From contig NZ_QGGR01000038.1 of NCBI RefSeq assembly GCF_003148685.1, positions 18,695 to 82,694 on the forward strand: a DNA stretch of 64,000 bases, given 5' to 3'. Source of the DNA: Actinoplanes xinjiangensis (GTDB taxonomy: Bacteria > Actinomycetota > Actinomycetes > Mycobacteriales > Micromonosporaceae). A program made the position numbers and the translations under genes. Numbering within the stretch: the first letter of the stretch is position 1; every line of letters begins with the position of its first letter. The notes under the pieces are model-generated. The model had not been told where the DNA came from. It saw only the letters and a program-made list of their open reading frames with translations, and did no database searches. Shown piece by piece: positions 1-8,224 of the stretch.

Positions 1-191
1 TCCTGAGTGATGTCCCGGAAAGCCGAAGTCGGCTTACGGGCCAGCCAGTCCGCGCTGGTCAGGTAGAAGCAGATACGCGGATAATCGCATCCGAACCGGC
101 TTTCGGCGTATGCCGGAGCCGCACCGACGACAGGAGCCGCCCCGGCCGCCATGACGGTCGTGGCCATGAGCGCGATCATGTTCTTCCGCAT
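1..191 (-). CDS. Secreted small protein, N-terminal part only
   Basis: Only the first 63 codons are inside the window; the gene runs off the left edge. An ATG at 191 is preceded by a GGGGGA ribosome-binding site eight bases upstream. The first ~30 residues are a clear signal peptide (MRKN, then an Ala/Met/Val-rich core, then an Ala-rich cleavage region), so the product is exported. The mature start contains two Cys (CDYPRIC) that could pair in a disulfide. This resembles small secreted peptidase-inhibitor-like proteins of actinomycetes, but too little is visible to name a family. Confidence 0.6.
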   Translation of the reverse strand, partial: MRKNMIALMATTVMAAGAAPVVGAAPAYAESRFGCDYPRICFYLTSADWLARKPTSAFRDITQ

Positions 192-391
192 TACGATGTC
201 CCCCTCTTTCGCTGCCGTATTCCTTGAGGACCATCGTGCGCGCGGGCGGCGGTACCCGGAGGCGTACCCGGCTTTCCTGGTCGAACGGCCGAAAGGCCGG
301 TCAACCGTGCGTCCCGACCCGCCCGCCACCCAGACGATCGCCGCGTCCCGGCCCGGTAATCCGCGGACGGCCCACAACCGTATGCACGGTC

Positions 392-1237
392 GTGGACTTC
401 GAGACGCTCACCTTCGCCCTGGCCGCCGGGCTGCTCGCGGCGTTCAACCCGTGCGGGTTCGCGCTGCTGCCGTCGTTCCTGGCGCTGCTGGTCGCCGGCC
501 CCGGCGGGGTGCTGCGGGCGCTGCGCCTGTCGGCGGCGATGACAGCCGGATTCGTGACCGTCTTCGGCCTGATCGGGGTGGTACTGGCCGTGACGACGGC
601 GCCGATCCAGCGGCACCTGCCGTGGGCGGCGGTGGTCACCGGAGGCGTCCTGGTTCTGCTGGGCGCCTGGCTGCTGTCCGGCCGGGAGCTGCAGGTCCGG
701 CTTCCGCGGCTCGCCGCCGGCTCTCCGACGGGTTCGATCCTCGCCCTGTACGGCTACGGAGCGTCCTACGCGGTGGCATCCCTGTCCTGCACGATCGCCC
801 CGTTCCTGGCCGTGACGGGCCTGGTCTCCGGCGGCGCCGACATCCGGTCCGGGGTGGCCGCGTTCGTCGCCTACGGCCTGGGCATGGGCCTGGTCGTCGG
901 TCTGCTGGCGATGCTGGTCGCCTTCGCCCGGGAGGCCACCGTCCGCCGGACCCGTGCCGTACTTCCGTGGATCTCCCGCCTCTCCGGCGCCTTCCTGCTG
1001 GCAGCCGGCCTGTACGTCACCTACTACGGCTGGTACGAACTGCGCCTGGCCGCCGGCGGTTCACCCACCGACCCGGTGATCGGCGCGGTCGGCGAACTCC
1101 AGGGCCGGGTGACCACCTGGCTGGACACGATCGGCATCGGCTGGACGGCCGCCGCCTTCACCCTGGTAGCCCTCCTGGCGATAGCCACCCGCCGCCGCCA
1201 CACCCCCGGCCCCTCCACCCCAACCCCCCACCCCTGA
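392..1237 (+). CDS. CcdA/DsbD-type thiol:disulfide transmembrane protein
   Basis: A 281-residue polytopic membrane protein with about six hydrophobic segments. It has the two family signatures: NPC near the N-terminus (Cys about 21, in FNPCGFALLP) and a second Cys about 133 in SLSCTIAPF. In CcdA/DsbD proteins this pair carries electrons from cytoplasmic thioredoxin to extracytoplasmic thiol proteins, for cytochrome c maturation or repair of exported proteins. The GTG at 392 is chosen because upstream residues are Arg/Pro-rich and unlike the family; no strong ribosome-binding site is visible, so the start is uncertain. No thioredoxin-like or Ccs gene is adjacent. It ends 14 bp before a 63-bp tandem repeat array. 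Confidence 0.8.
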   Translation: MDFETLTFALAAGLLAAFNPCGFALLPSFLALLVAGPGGVLRALRLSAAMTAGFVTVFGLIGVVLAVTTAPIQRHLPWAAVVTGGVLVLLGAWLLSGRELQVRLPRLAAGSPTGSILALYGYGASYAVASLSCTIAPFLAVTGLVSGGADIRSGVAAFVAYGLGMGLVVGLLAMLVAFAREATVRRTRAVLPWISRLSGAFLLAAGLYVTYYGWYELRLAAGGSPTDPVIGAVGELQGRVTTWLDTIGIGWTAAAFTLVALLAIATRRRHTPGPSTPTPHP

Positions 1238-1251
1238 AGCCCCACACCCCG

Positions 1252-1425
1252 CGCTGTCTCAACGGTCACGAGACACCGGTGACGACCAGCCCGATCTTCA
1301 TGGCTGGCCCCCACCGCTGTCTCAGGCGTCGTGAGACAGCGGTGACGGCCAGCCGGGTGTTGGTGGCTGGTTCTCACCGCTGTCTCGGGGGGCGGGAGCG
1401 CGGGGCCGGTGAGTGGGCAACCAGC
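1252..1425. repeat. 63-bp tandem array with hairpins, in a convergent gap
   Basis: Three imperfect copies begin with CGCTGTCTC at 1252, 1315 and 1378, an exact 63-bp period. The middle copy has a perfect 9-bp inverted repeat, GCTGTCTCA and TGAGACAGC (1316-1340), with a 7-base loop; the first keeps only the GTCTC/GAGAC core and the third has decayed. The array fills the gap between the convergent CcdA-like and lyase genes, where it could end transcription from either side. The rest of the gap (1426-1538) is GC-rich with no recognised feature. Confidence 0.8.
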
Positions 1426-1538
1426 CCGGCGGTCGCGTTGCGGCCGTGAGGGGGCAGCCTCTCGCGGGTCTGCCGGCCACGGTTCGCGTGTCCCGTACCG
1501 GATGAGGCCGCCTGGGGTGAGGGGCCGGAGCTGGCAGG

Positions 1539-2960
1539 TCAGAGGAGGGCGGCGAGGGTGGGGAGCAGCGCGGCGGCGCCGGTGAGGTCGGTGTCGAGGG
1601 GGCGATCGGTCAGGTCGGGGGAGAGGGCGTCGGCGGCGAGGTCGTAGGCGTCGCGCAGGGTTCCGGTGGTGAGGCGTTCGGGGGAGAGGCGCAGGGCGCG
1701 GACCGCGGCGACCAGTTCGGCGGCCAGCAGGGTGGGCGTGAGGCGGGTCATGGTGCGCAGGGAGCGGGCGCCCTGGGTGGCGAAGCTGGCGTGTTCCTCC
1801 AGGCCCAGGGAGATGGTCAGGGTGCCGGAGGCGGTGGGCTGGACGGCGGCGCGCATCTCGGCGAGCAGGTCCTGGACCACGTATTCGGTGATCATCAGGC
1901 CGGAGCTGCCGGGTGGGCCGTCGGCGAGGAAGGCGCGGAGGCCGGTCATGTCGGGGCGCATCAGCAGGCCGAGGCGGGCCGCGGACAGGGACATGACGGG
2001 CAGGAACGCGCCGCGGACGGCGTCCAGTCCGGCGGCGAGGGCGGCGGTGTGGAACTGGCCGTGATGGTGCACACCGTCGGCGGTGATCAGGGGGTTCTCG
2101 ACGGCGGCGTTGAGTTCGGCGGTGACCGCGGCGGTCAGGGTCTCGGTGGCGTGCAGGGCGGGCGCGGTGACCTGGGGAACCACCCGCAGGCCGAACGGAT
2201 CCTGGATGCGCAGCGCCGGTGACGCGCCGTCGACCAGGGTGTGCAGTGTCTCCGCGACGGCGATCTGGTGCGGATGCGGGCGGGCCGCGTGCACGGCAGG
2301 ATCGTAGGCCTCGGGGTTGCCGCGCAGGGCCAGGAAGGAAAGCGCGGCGATGATCGTTGAGGCCCGTAGGTGACGGTGGACGTCCGAGACGGCTAGCGCG
2401 GAGGTGGCGACGGTGAGGGCGCTGGAGCTGATCATCGGCAGTGCGTCGGTGGCGTCCAGTTCGACGGCCGGTGCCGTGCCGCTGCGCCAGGGGCGGGCGC
2501 CGGCGAGGGTGAGGGCGAGTTCGGCGAGTGCGGACAGGTCGGAGGTGCCGATGGCGCCCCAGCGGTGCAGGGTGGGGACGGCGCCGGCCCGCACCGCGGC
2601 GGCGAGCGCCTCGGTGGTCCGGCGCGAGACGCCGGATCCGCCGGCGAGGAGCTGGTTGAGGCGTACGGCCATGACGGCCCGGGCGGTGCGGTCGTCCTCC
2701 TCGGGCCCGACGCCGGCGCAGTGGCTGAGCAGCAGGCGCAGCGCGTGACCGTCGGGGTCGCCGGCCTGTTCGTGCCGGTTCGCGCCGACGCCGGTGTTGG
2801 CGCCGTAGACGGCTCCGCGGGCCTGTGCCTCGCGGAGGCCGGTGTGCCGTTCGTCGACGAGGGTGAGGGCCGCCGGGTCGACGGTGATCCCGGTCGCACC
2901 GGAGGCGATCGTCTCCAGTTCTGGAACTGTCAGGGAGCGCCCATCTAGCCGGACCTGCAC
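1539..2960 (-). CDS. Histidine/phenylalanine ammonia-lyase family protein, divergent MIO site
   Basis: A 473-residue homologue of aromatic amino acid ammonia-lyases. Family landmarks are present in order: YGANTGVG (Tyr loop), QDPFGLRVVPQV, VENPLI with the following HGQFH, and the C-terminal GLEEHAS segment. The segment that should hold the Ala-Ser-Gly triad, which cyclises to the MIO cofactor, reads GAIGTSDLSALAEL: Thr-Ser followed directly by Asp, with one residue missing. The usual LLNG segment reads LPMISSS. The protein may therefore not form MIO and may have another activity or none. A GTG start at 2960 with TGGAGA upstream is used. It is divergent from the osmoprotectant operon, not beside hut genes. 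Confidence 0.8.
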   Translation of the reverse strand: MQVRLDGRSLTVPELETIASGATGITVDPAALTLVDERHTGLREAQARGAVYGANTGVGANRHEQAGDPDGHALRLLLSHCAGVGPEEDDRTARAVMAVRLNQLLAGGSGVSRRTTEALAAAVRAGAVPTLHRWGAIGTSDLSALAELALTLAGARPWRSGTAPAVELDATDALPMISSSALTVATSALAVSDVHRHLRASTIIAALSFLALRGNPEAYDPAVHAARPHPHQIAVAETLHTLVDGASPALRIQDPFGLRVVPQVTAPALHATETLTAAVTAELNAAVENPLITADGVHHHGQFHTAALAAGLDAVRGAFLPVMSLSAARLGLLMRPDMTGLRAFLADGPPGSSGLMITEYVVQDLLAEMRAAVQPTASGTLTISLGLEEHASFATQGARSLRTMTRLTPTLLAAELVAAVRALRLSPERLTTGTLRDAYDLAADALSPDLTDRPLDTDLTGAAALLPTLAALL

Positions 2961-2985
2961 GAAGTCTCCAGACCGTGACCGGACG

Positions 2986-3020
2986 TTGACACATTATTCA
3001 CTACTTGGCGAGTATGAATA
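2986..3020. promoter_or_regulatory. Divergent promoter region with 26-bp interrupted palindrome
   Basis: The 90-bp gap between the lyase and the osmoprotectant operon is the AT-richest DNA nearby. It has TTGACA at 2986-2991, a plausible -35 for the rightward operon, and TATTCA (2995-3000) mirrored by TGAATA (3015-3020) around a 14-bp centre, a possible operator. No clear -10 at ideal spacing was found. Confidence 0.4.
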
Positions 3021-3050
3021 GTAGAATTCAGAAGATCAACTGGGAGTGCC

Positions 3051-4028
3051 ATGATCACATTCGAGGACGTCGTCAAGGTCTACCCCGGCGGCACTACGGC
3101 GGTGGACCATCTCAACCTGGAACTGCCCACCGGCAAGATCACCGTACTGGTCGGGCCCTCCGGTTGTGGTAAGACCACGTCCCTCCGGATGATCAACCGG
3201 ATGGTCACGCCGACCTCCGGCCGGATCCTGGTCGACGGTGCGGACGTCTCCCAGCAGAACGAGGCCCGGCTGCGGCGGAGCATCGGCTACGTCATCCAGC
3301 ACGCCGGCCTGTTTCCGCACCGCACCGTGCTGGACAACGTCGCGACCGTCCCGGTGCTGCTCGGCCAGACCCGCCGCGCGGCCCGCGAGGCCGCGCTCGG
3401 CCTGCTGGAACGGGTGGGCCTGTCCGCCGAGTTCGCGAAGCGCTACCCGGCCCAGCTCAGCGGCGGTCAGCAGCAGCGCGTCGGGGTCGCCCGGGCGCTC
3501 GCCGCCGACCCGCCGATCATGCTGATGGACGAGCCGTTCAGTGCCGTCGACCCGGTGGTCCGCGCCCAGTTGCAGGCCGAGTTCCTGCGCCTGCAACAGG
3601 ATCTCGGCAAGACCATCGCGATGGTGACCCACGACATCGACGAGGCGATCAAGCTCGGCGACCATGTGGCGGTGTTCCGTACCGGTGGGCGGCTGGCCCA
3701 GTTCGCGACCCCGCGGGAGCTGCTGGCCGAGCCCGCCGACGACTTCGTGGCCTCGTTCGTCGGCCGTGACCGGGGGCTGCGCAGCCTCTCCTTCGACAGC
3801 GCCGCCGAGCTGCCGGTCCGCCCGGTCGACGGGATCGACCTGGACGACTCCGGCCGCCCCCTCGGCCTGCCGGGCGTCTTCACCAAGGACGACTCGCTGC
3901 GGGTGGTCACCGATCTGGTGATCAGCTCGCCGGGCGGGATCGCGGTGCGGGTCGGGCCGGACGGAGCCGCCGACGGCCTGGTCAGTCACCACGACCTGGC
4001 CGACTACCTGGCGAGCCGCCGCTCATGA
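3051..4028 (+). CDS. opuCA: Osmoprotectant (betaine/choline) ABC transporter ATPase, OpuCA type
   Basis: 325 residues. Motifs are intact: Walker A GPSGCGKTT (about 37-45), Q-loop, signature LSGGQQQR, and Walker B IMLMDEPF. The C-terminal ~90 residues form a CBS-like region, which in OpuA/OpuC ATPases senses ionic strength; only one clear CBS unit is seen. It powers import of compatible solutes such as glycine betaine, carnitine or choline. It is the first gene of a four-gene operon and its TGA overlaps the next ATG in an ATGA, so translation is probably coupled. Substrate assignment rests on family and operon composition. Confidence 0.88.
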   Translation: MITFEDVVKVYPGGTTAVDHLNLELPTGKITVLVGPSGCGKTTSLRMINRMVTPTSGRILVDGADVSQQNEARLRRSIGYVIQHAGLFPHRTVLDNVATVPVLLGQTRRAAREAALGLLERVGLSAEFAKRYPAQLSGGQQQRVGVARALAADPPIMLMDEPFSAVDPVVRAQLQAEFLRLQQDLGKTIAMVTHDIDEAIKLGDHVAVFRTGGRLAQFATPRELLAEPADDFVASFVGRDRGLRSLSFDSAAELPVRPVDGIDLDDSGRPLGLPGVFTKDDSLRVVTDLVISSPGGIAVRVGPDGAADGLVSHHDLADYLASRRS

Positions 4029-4663
4029 TCCAGTATCTGACGAACAATCACGTGATCGTCTGGCAGGCCCTGCAGGAGCATCTGTACCTCGCGCTGCTGC
4101 CGATCCTCTTCGGATTCGCGATCGCGCTGCCGCTGGGTTATCTCGCGGTGCGGTTCACCTGGCTCTACCACCCGCTGATCAACACGTTCGGGGTGCTCTA
4201 CTCGATCCCGTCGCTGGCGCTGTTCGTCTTCCTGCCGGTCATCCTCGGCACCAAGGTGCTGTCGCCGGTCAACGTCGTGGTGGCACTGACCATCTACACG
4301 GTGGCACTGCTGGCTCGTACGGTCGCCGACGGACTGCGCGCGGTCGACCCGGTCGTGGTGCAGGCGGCGACCGCGATGGGCTACCGCCGCACGCGCCGGC
4401 TCGTCGACGTCGAGCTGCCGATCGCGCTGCCGGTCATCCTGGCCGGTCTCCGGGTCGCCACGGTGTCCAACATCAGCCTGGTCAGCGTCGGCTCGCTGAT
4501 CGGCATCGGCGGGCTCGGGCAGCTGTTCACCCGCGGCTTCCAGCTGTTCTACCTGGAACCGATCCTGATCGGCGTCATCCTGTCGGTGGTGCTCGCCGGG
4601 ATCGCCGACCTGATCATCGTGCTCGTGCAGCGGGCCGTCACCCCGTGGACGCGTGCCGCATGA
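4025..4663 (+). CDS. opuCB: Osmoprotectant ABC transporter permease, OpuCB type
   Basis: 212-residue integral membrane protein of the binding-protein-dependent permease family, with five to six hydrophobic segments. The cytoplasmic EAA-type loop reads AATAMGYRRTRRLVDVELPIALPVILAGLR, recognisable by A-M-G and the ELP-A-LP-I pattern about residues 117-146, and contacts the ATPase. It overlaps the ATPase gene by 4 bp and the next permease by 4 bp. With the second permease it forms a heterodimeric channel, the usual arrangement for OpuC/ProW-like systems that lack fused domains. Confidence 0.87.
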   Translation: MIQYLTNNHVIVWQALQEHLYLALLPILFGFAIALPLGYLAVRFTWLYHPLINTFGVLYSIPSLALFVFLPVILGTKVLSPVNVVVALTIYTVALLARTVADGLRAVDPVVVQAATAMGYRRTRRLVDVELPIALPVILAGLRVATVSNISLVSVGSLIGIGGLGQLFTRGFQLFYLEPILIGVILSVVLAGIADLIIVLVQRAVTPWTRAA

Positions 4664-5316
4664 ACTTCTCCTACCTGACCGATCCGGCGCACTGGGACCC
4701 GAGTAACCCCGGCAGCATCCCGAACCTGATCCTGTCGCACCTGGGTTACACGGCGCTGGCGCTGCTGATCGGTGCGGTCATCGCCCTGCCGGTCGGGCTC
4801 TACATCGGCCACACCGGCAAGGGCTCGTTCATCGCGATCAACGCGGGCAACGCCGGCCGGTCGCTGCCTACACTCGGTCTGCTGATGCTGATGGTCACGC
4901 TGCTCGGGCTGGGCCTGCTGCCGGTGCTGATCGCGCTGACCGTCCTGGTCATCCCGCCGATCCTGACCTCGGCGTACGCCGGCATGCGCAACCTGGACCA
5001 CCGGGTCGTCGACGCCGCCCGCGGGATGGGCATGCGCCCGTGGCAGGTGCTGAGCCGCGTCGAGCTGCCGATGGCGCTGCCGATCATGCTCAGCGGCTTC
5101 CGCAACGCCGCTCTGCAGGTGGTGGCCACCGCCACGGTGGCGGCCGCGGTCGGCCTGGGCGGGCTGGGCCGGCTTCTGATCGACGGCCTGGCCGTCAACG
5201 ACTACTCCCGAGTTCTGGCCGGCGCCATCGTCGTCGCCGCACTGGCCGTACTCGTCGATCTCTTTCTGGCGCTGATCCAGCGCCTGATCGTCTCACCCGG
5301 ATTGAAAGGCTCATAG
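4660..5316 (+). CDS. opuCD: Osmoprotectant ABC transporter permease, OpuCD type
   Basis: 218 residues from the ATG at 4660, which overlaps the previous stop as ATGA; a GTG at 4645 is possible but less likely. Several transmembrane helices and an EAA loop (ARGMGMRPWQVLSRVEL, about residues 118-134) mark it as the partner permease. The stop at 5314-5316 is followed immediately by the ATG of the substrate-binding protein, so the four genes form one tightly packed transcript. Confidence 0.87.
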   Translation: MNFSYLTDPAHWDPSNPGSIPNLILSHLGYTALALLIGAVIALPVGLYIGHTGKGSFIAINAGNAGRSLPTLGLLMLMVTLLGLGLLPVLIALTVLVIPPILTSAYAGMRNLDHRVVDAARGMGMRPWQVLSRVELPMALPIMLSGFRNAALQVVATATVAAAVGLGGLGRLLIDGLAVNDYSRVLAGAIVVAALAVLVDLFLALIQRLIVSPGLKGS

Positions 5317-6231
5317 ATGAAGCGCATCGTCGCTGCTGTCGCCATGGCGCTCACGCTCACCGCGTGTGGCACGAACAGTGATCCGCTAGCCGACGAACCG
5401 GCGGCCTCCGGCGCCGCCGGTGGCTCGGTGACCGTCGGTTCCGCGAACTTCCCGGAGAGCCAGCTGCTCGCCGAGATCTACTCGCAGGCCCTGGAGGCCA
5501 AGGGCGTCAAGGTCACCCGCAAGTTCAACATCGGCGCCCGCGAGGTCTACCTCAAGGCGCTTCAGGACGGCTCGATCTCGCTGCTCCCGGAGTACAACGG
5601 CGCGCTGCTGGCCGCTCTCTCCCCGAACGGCATCCCGGCCGGGGTGAGCAGCTCCGACACGGTTCTGGCCGAGCTGAAGAAGGTGCTGCCGTCCGGCACC
5701 GAGGTCCTGGCGCAGTCGACGGCCGAGGACAAGGACACCCTGACGGTCAGTGCGGACACCGCGGCCAAGAACAACCTGAAGTCCATCGAGGACCTCAAGG
5801 CGGTGGCGCCGACGCTGGTCGCCGGCGGCGGCCCCGAGTTCACCGAGCGCCAGCAGGGCCTCAAGGGCCTCAAGGAGGTGTACGGCGTCGAGTTCAAGGA
5901 GTACAAGCCGCTGGACCCGGGTGGCCCGCTGACCGTCAACGCCCTCAAGGACGGTGACATCCAGGTGGCGAACCTGTTCTCCACCGACTCGTCGATCGTG
6001 ACCAACAAGTTCGTCACCCTGGCGGACCCGAAGAACCTGTTCACCTCGCAGAACGTCATCCCGCTGATCCGCAGCGAGGCGAACAACGCGACGGTGACCG
6101 GTGCCCTGGACGCCGTCTCGGGCAAGCTGACCACCGAGAACCTGACCAGTTACCTGGCGCAGGTTCAGGTGGACAAGAAGGACATCGCGGTCGTGGCGAA
6201 GGCCTTCCTCTCCGAGAACGGCCTCGGCTAG
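5317..6231 (+). CDS. opuCC: Osmoprotectant ABC transporter substrate-binding lipoprotein, OpuCC type
   Basis: 304 residues. A short signal peptide ends in the lipobox LTAC (Cys 17), so the protein is lipid-anchored on the outer face of the membrane. The mature part starts with VTVGSANFPESQLLAEIYSQ, the characteristic opening of ProX/OpuAC-type quaternary-amine binding proteins (type II periplasmic-binding fold). It has many Lys/Asp/Glu residues, as expected of an exported soluble domain. It has no gap to the preceding permease and is followed 10 bp later by a strong terminator, so it is the last gene of the operon. Confidence 0.88.
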   Translation: MKRIVAAVAMALTLTACGTNSDPLADEPAASGAAGGSVTVGSANFPESQLLAEIYSQALEAKGVKVTRKFNIGAREVYLKALQDGSISLLPEYNGALLAALSPNGIPAGVSSSDTVLAELKKVLPSGTEVLAQSTAEDKDTLTVSADTAAKNNLKSIEDLKAVAPTLVAGGGPEFTERQQGLKGLKEVYGVEFKEYKPLDPGGPLTVNALKDGDIQVANLFSTDSSIVTNKFVTLADPKNLFTSQNVIPLIRSEANNATVTGALDAVSGKLTTENLTSYLAQVQVDKKDIAVVAKAFLSENGLG

Positions 6232-6241
6232 AGCTGATCGG

Positions 6242-6273
6242 AAAACGCCGTCCCGGGTGGGGCGGCGTTTTTC
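6242..6273 (+). terminator. Rho-independent terminator of the osmoprotectant operon
   Basis: AAAACGCCGTCCC (6242-6254) pairs with GGGGCGGCGTTTT (6259-6271) around a GGGT loop, with one T-G pair, followed by T-rich sequence. It begins 10 bp after the binding-protein stop and is one of the few terminators in the window with a true U-tract. Confidence 0.9.
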
Positions 6274-6290
6274 TGTTTCCGGCAGATGTC

Positions 6291-6371
6291 TTGACGGGTG
6301 TACTCGCTGGTATCTATCTTTGCCGCAAAGATTTTCAGAAAGTTTCAGGCCTGTTACTGCAAGGGCTTGCA
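6291..6371 (+). promoter_or_regulatory. Amylase promoter with two LacI-type operators
   Basis: TTGACG (6291-6296) and TATCTT (6315-6320), 18 bp apart, form a plausible promoter. Two palindromes follow: CTTTGCCGCAAAG (6318-6330, perfect 13-mer) overlapping the -10, and TGCAAGGGCTTGCA (6358-6371, perfect arms) just before the ribosome-binding site. Both have the TTGC/GCAA half-site style of LacI-family sugar repressors (MalR/Reg1 in Streptomyces), so maltose-type induction is likely. No lacI-type gene is in the window. Confidence 0.7.
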
Positions 6372-6398
6372 GCTTCTCCCCTTCGCCCGGAGGTAGAT

Positions 6399-8171
6399 GT
6401 GGACAGTCCCCGCAGGCGGCGACGCCTGACCCGCATCCTGGCCGCCACCACCCTCGCCCTCGGCGTCGGCGGCTTCGGTGTCGCCCAGGTAGTCACCGGC
6501 CCGGACGCCTTCGCGGCCCCGCCCGGCGAGAAGGACGTCACCGCCGTCATGTTCGAGTGGACGTTCGCCTCGGTCGCGCGTGAGTGCACCACCACCCTCG
6601 GTCCGCTCGGCTACGGCTACGTCCAGGTGTCCCCGCCCCAGGAGCACATCCAGGGCAGCCAGTGGTGGACCTCCTACCAGCCGGTCTCGTACCAGATCGC
6701 CGGCCGCCTCGGGAACCGCGCCGCCTTCACGAACATGGTGAACACCTGCCACGCCGCCGGGGTCAAGGTCGTCGCCGACACGGTGATCAACCACATGTCC
6801 GCGGGCTCCGGCACCGGCACCGGCGGCACGCAGTATTCCAAGTACAACTACCCGGGCGTCTACTCCGACGCCGACTTCCACACCTGCCGGACCGCGATCA
6901 ACGACTACACCAACCGCGGCAACGTGCAGGACTGCGAGCTGGTCAATCTGTCCGACCTGAACACCGGCAGCGAGTACGTCCGCGGCCGGATCGCCGGCTA
7001 CATCAACGACCTCGCGTCGCTCGGTGTCGACGGATTCCGGATCGACGGGGCCAAGCACATCTCCGCCGCCGACCTGTCCGCCATCAAGGGCAAGCTCGCC
7101 AACACCGGCGCGTACTGGAAGCAGGAGGTCATCTTCGGCTCCGGCGAGGCGGTCCAGCCCGGCGAGTACACCGGCACCGGTGACGTCCAGGAGTTCCGGT
7201 TCGCCCGCGACCTCAAGCGCGTCTTCCTCAGCGAGAACCTCGCCTACCTGTCGAACTTCGGCACCGCATGGGGCTACCTGCCCGGCAACCAGGCCGCCGT
7301 GTTCGTCGACAACCACGACACCGAGCGGGGCGGGGACACCCTCAGCTACAAGAACGGGTCGGCGTACACCCTGGCCCAGGTCTTCACGCTGGCCTGGCCG
7401 TACGGTGCGCCGGACGTCAACTCCGGCTACGAGTTCAGCAACCACGACGCCGGCCCGCCGAACAACGGCACGGTCAACGCCTGCTACACCGACGGGTGGA
7501 AGTGCCAGCACGCATGGCGGCAGATCGGCAACATGGTCGGGTTCCGCAACGCCACCCGCGGCACGGCGGTCACCAACTGGTGGTCCAACGGCGCCGACCA
7601 GATCGCCTTCGGCCGTGGCAACAGGGGTTACGTCGCGATCAACCACGAGGGCGCCGCGCTGACGCGGACCTTCCAGACGTCTCTGCCGGCCGGCACCTAC
7701 TGCGACGTCCAGCACGGCGACCCCAGGGCCAACGGCGGATGCACGGGTACGACGTACGCCGTCAACTCCGCCGGCCAGTTCACCGCCACGATTCCGGCGG
7801 GTGACGCGATCGCCCTCTACGTCGGCGCCAGTGGCGTCACCCCGACCACGTCGGTGTCGCCCACCCCGTCCGGCAGCGTCGCGGCCGGCGCCGGCTTCAA
7901 CGTCACCGCCACCACCTCGCCCGGCCAGGGCATCTTCGTCGTCGGCAACCGGGCGGCACTCGGCAACTGGGCCCCGGCGAGTGCGGTCGCCCTGTCCGCC
8001 ACCGCCTACCCGGTGTGGAAGGGCACGGTGTCCCTGCCCGCGGGGACGGCGTTCGAGTACAAGTACGTCCGTAAGAACGCCGATGGCAGCTTCACCTGGG
8101 AGTCGGGAGCGAACCGTACCGCCACGGTCCCGGCCGGTGGTCAGGTCACGCTGACCGACACCTGGCGCTGA
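6399..8171 (+). CDS. Secreted alpha-amylase (GH13) with C-terminal CBM20
   Basis: 590 residues from the GTG at 6399, chosen for the GGAGG at 6389-6393. An Arg-rich N-terminus and hydrophobic stretch form the signal peptide. GH13 regions are intact: DTVINH (~127), GFRIDGAKH with the nucleophile Asp (~211), QEV with the general acid Glu (~242), and FVDNHD (~304). After a Thr/Ser/Pro linker, residues ~495-590 form a CBM20 starch-binding domain (VVGNRAALGNW, EYKYV, TWESGANR). It hydrolyses internal alpha-1,4 bonds of starch outside the cell. Size and layout match actinomycete raw-starch amylases. Confidence 0.93.
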   Translation: MDSPRRRRRLTRILAATTLALGVGGFGVAQVVTGPDAFAAPPGEKDVTAVMFEWTFASVARECTTTLGPLGYGYVQVSPPQEHIQGSQWWTSYQPVSYQIAGRLGNRAAFTNMVNTCHAAGVKVVADTVINHMSAGSGTGTGGTQYSKYNYPGVYSDADFHTCRTAINDYTNRGNVQDCELVNLSDLNTGSEYVRGRIAGYINDLASLGVDGFRIDGAKHISAADLSAIKGKLANTGAYWKQEVIFGSGEAVQPGEYTGTGDVQEFRFARDLKRVFLSENLAYLSNFGTAWGYLPGNQAAVFVDNHDTERGGDTLSYKNGSAYTLAQVFTLAWPYGAPDVNSGYEFSNHDAGPPNNGTVNACYTDGWKCQHAWRQIGNMVGFRNATRGTAVTNWWSNGADQIAFGRGNRGYVAINHEGAALTRTFQTSLPAGTYCDVQHGDPRANGGCTGTTYAVNSAGQFTATIPAGDAIALYVGASGVTPTTSVSPTPSGSVAAGAGFNVTATTSPGQGIFVVGNRAALGNWAPASAVALSATAYPVWKGTVSLPAGTAFEYKYVRKNADGSFTWESGANRTATVPAGGQVTLTDTWR

Positions 8172-8182
8172 GTCCGCGCACA

Positions 8183-8212
8183 AGCCGGGCCACCGCACGC
8201 GGTGGCCCGGCT
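8183..8212. terminator. Bidirectional hairpin between amylase and GH64 genes
   Basis: A perfect 13-bp inverted repeat, AGCCGGGCCACCG and CGGTGGCCCGGCT, with a 4-base loop lies between two convergent stops (8171 and 8225). There is no U-tract, as is common in high-GC actinomycetes; its symmetry and place suggest it serves both genes. Confidence 0.8.
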
Positions 8213-8224
8213 CGCGAGGGGTTC

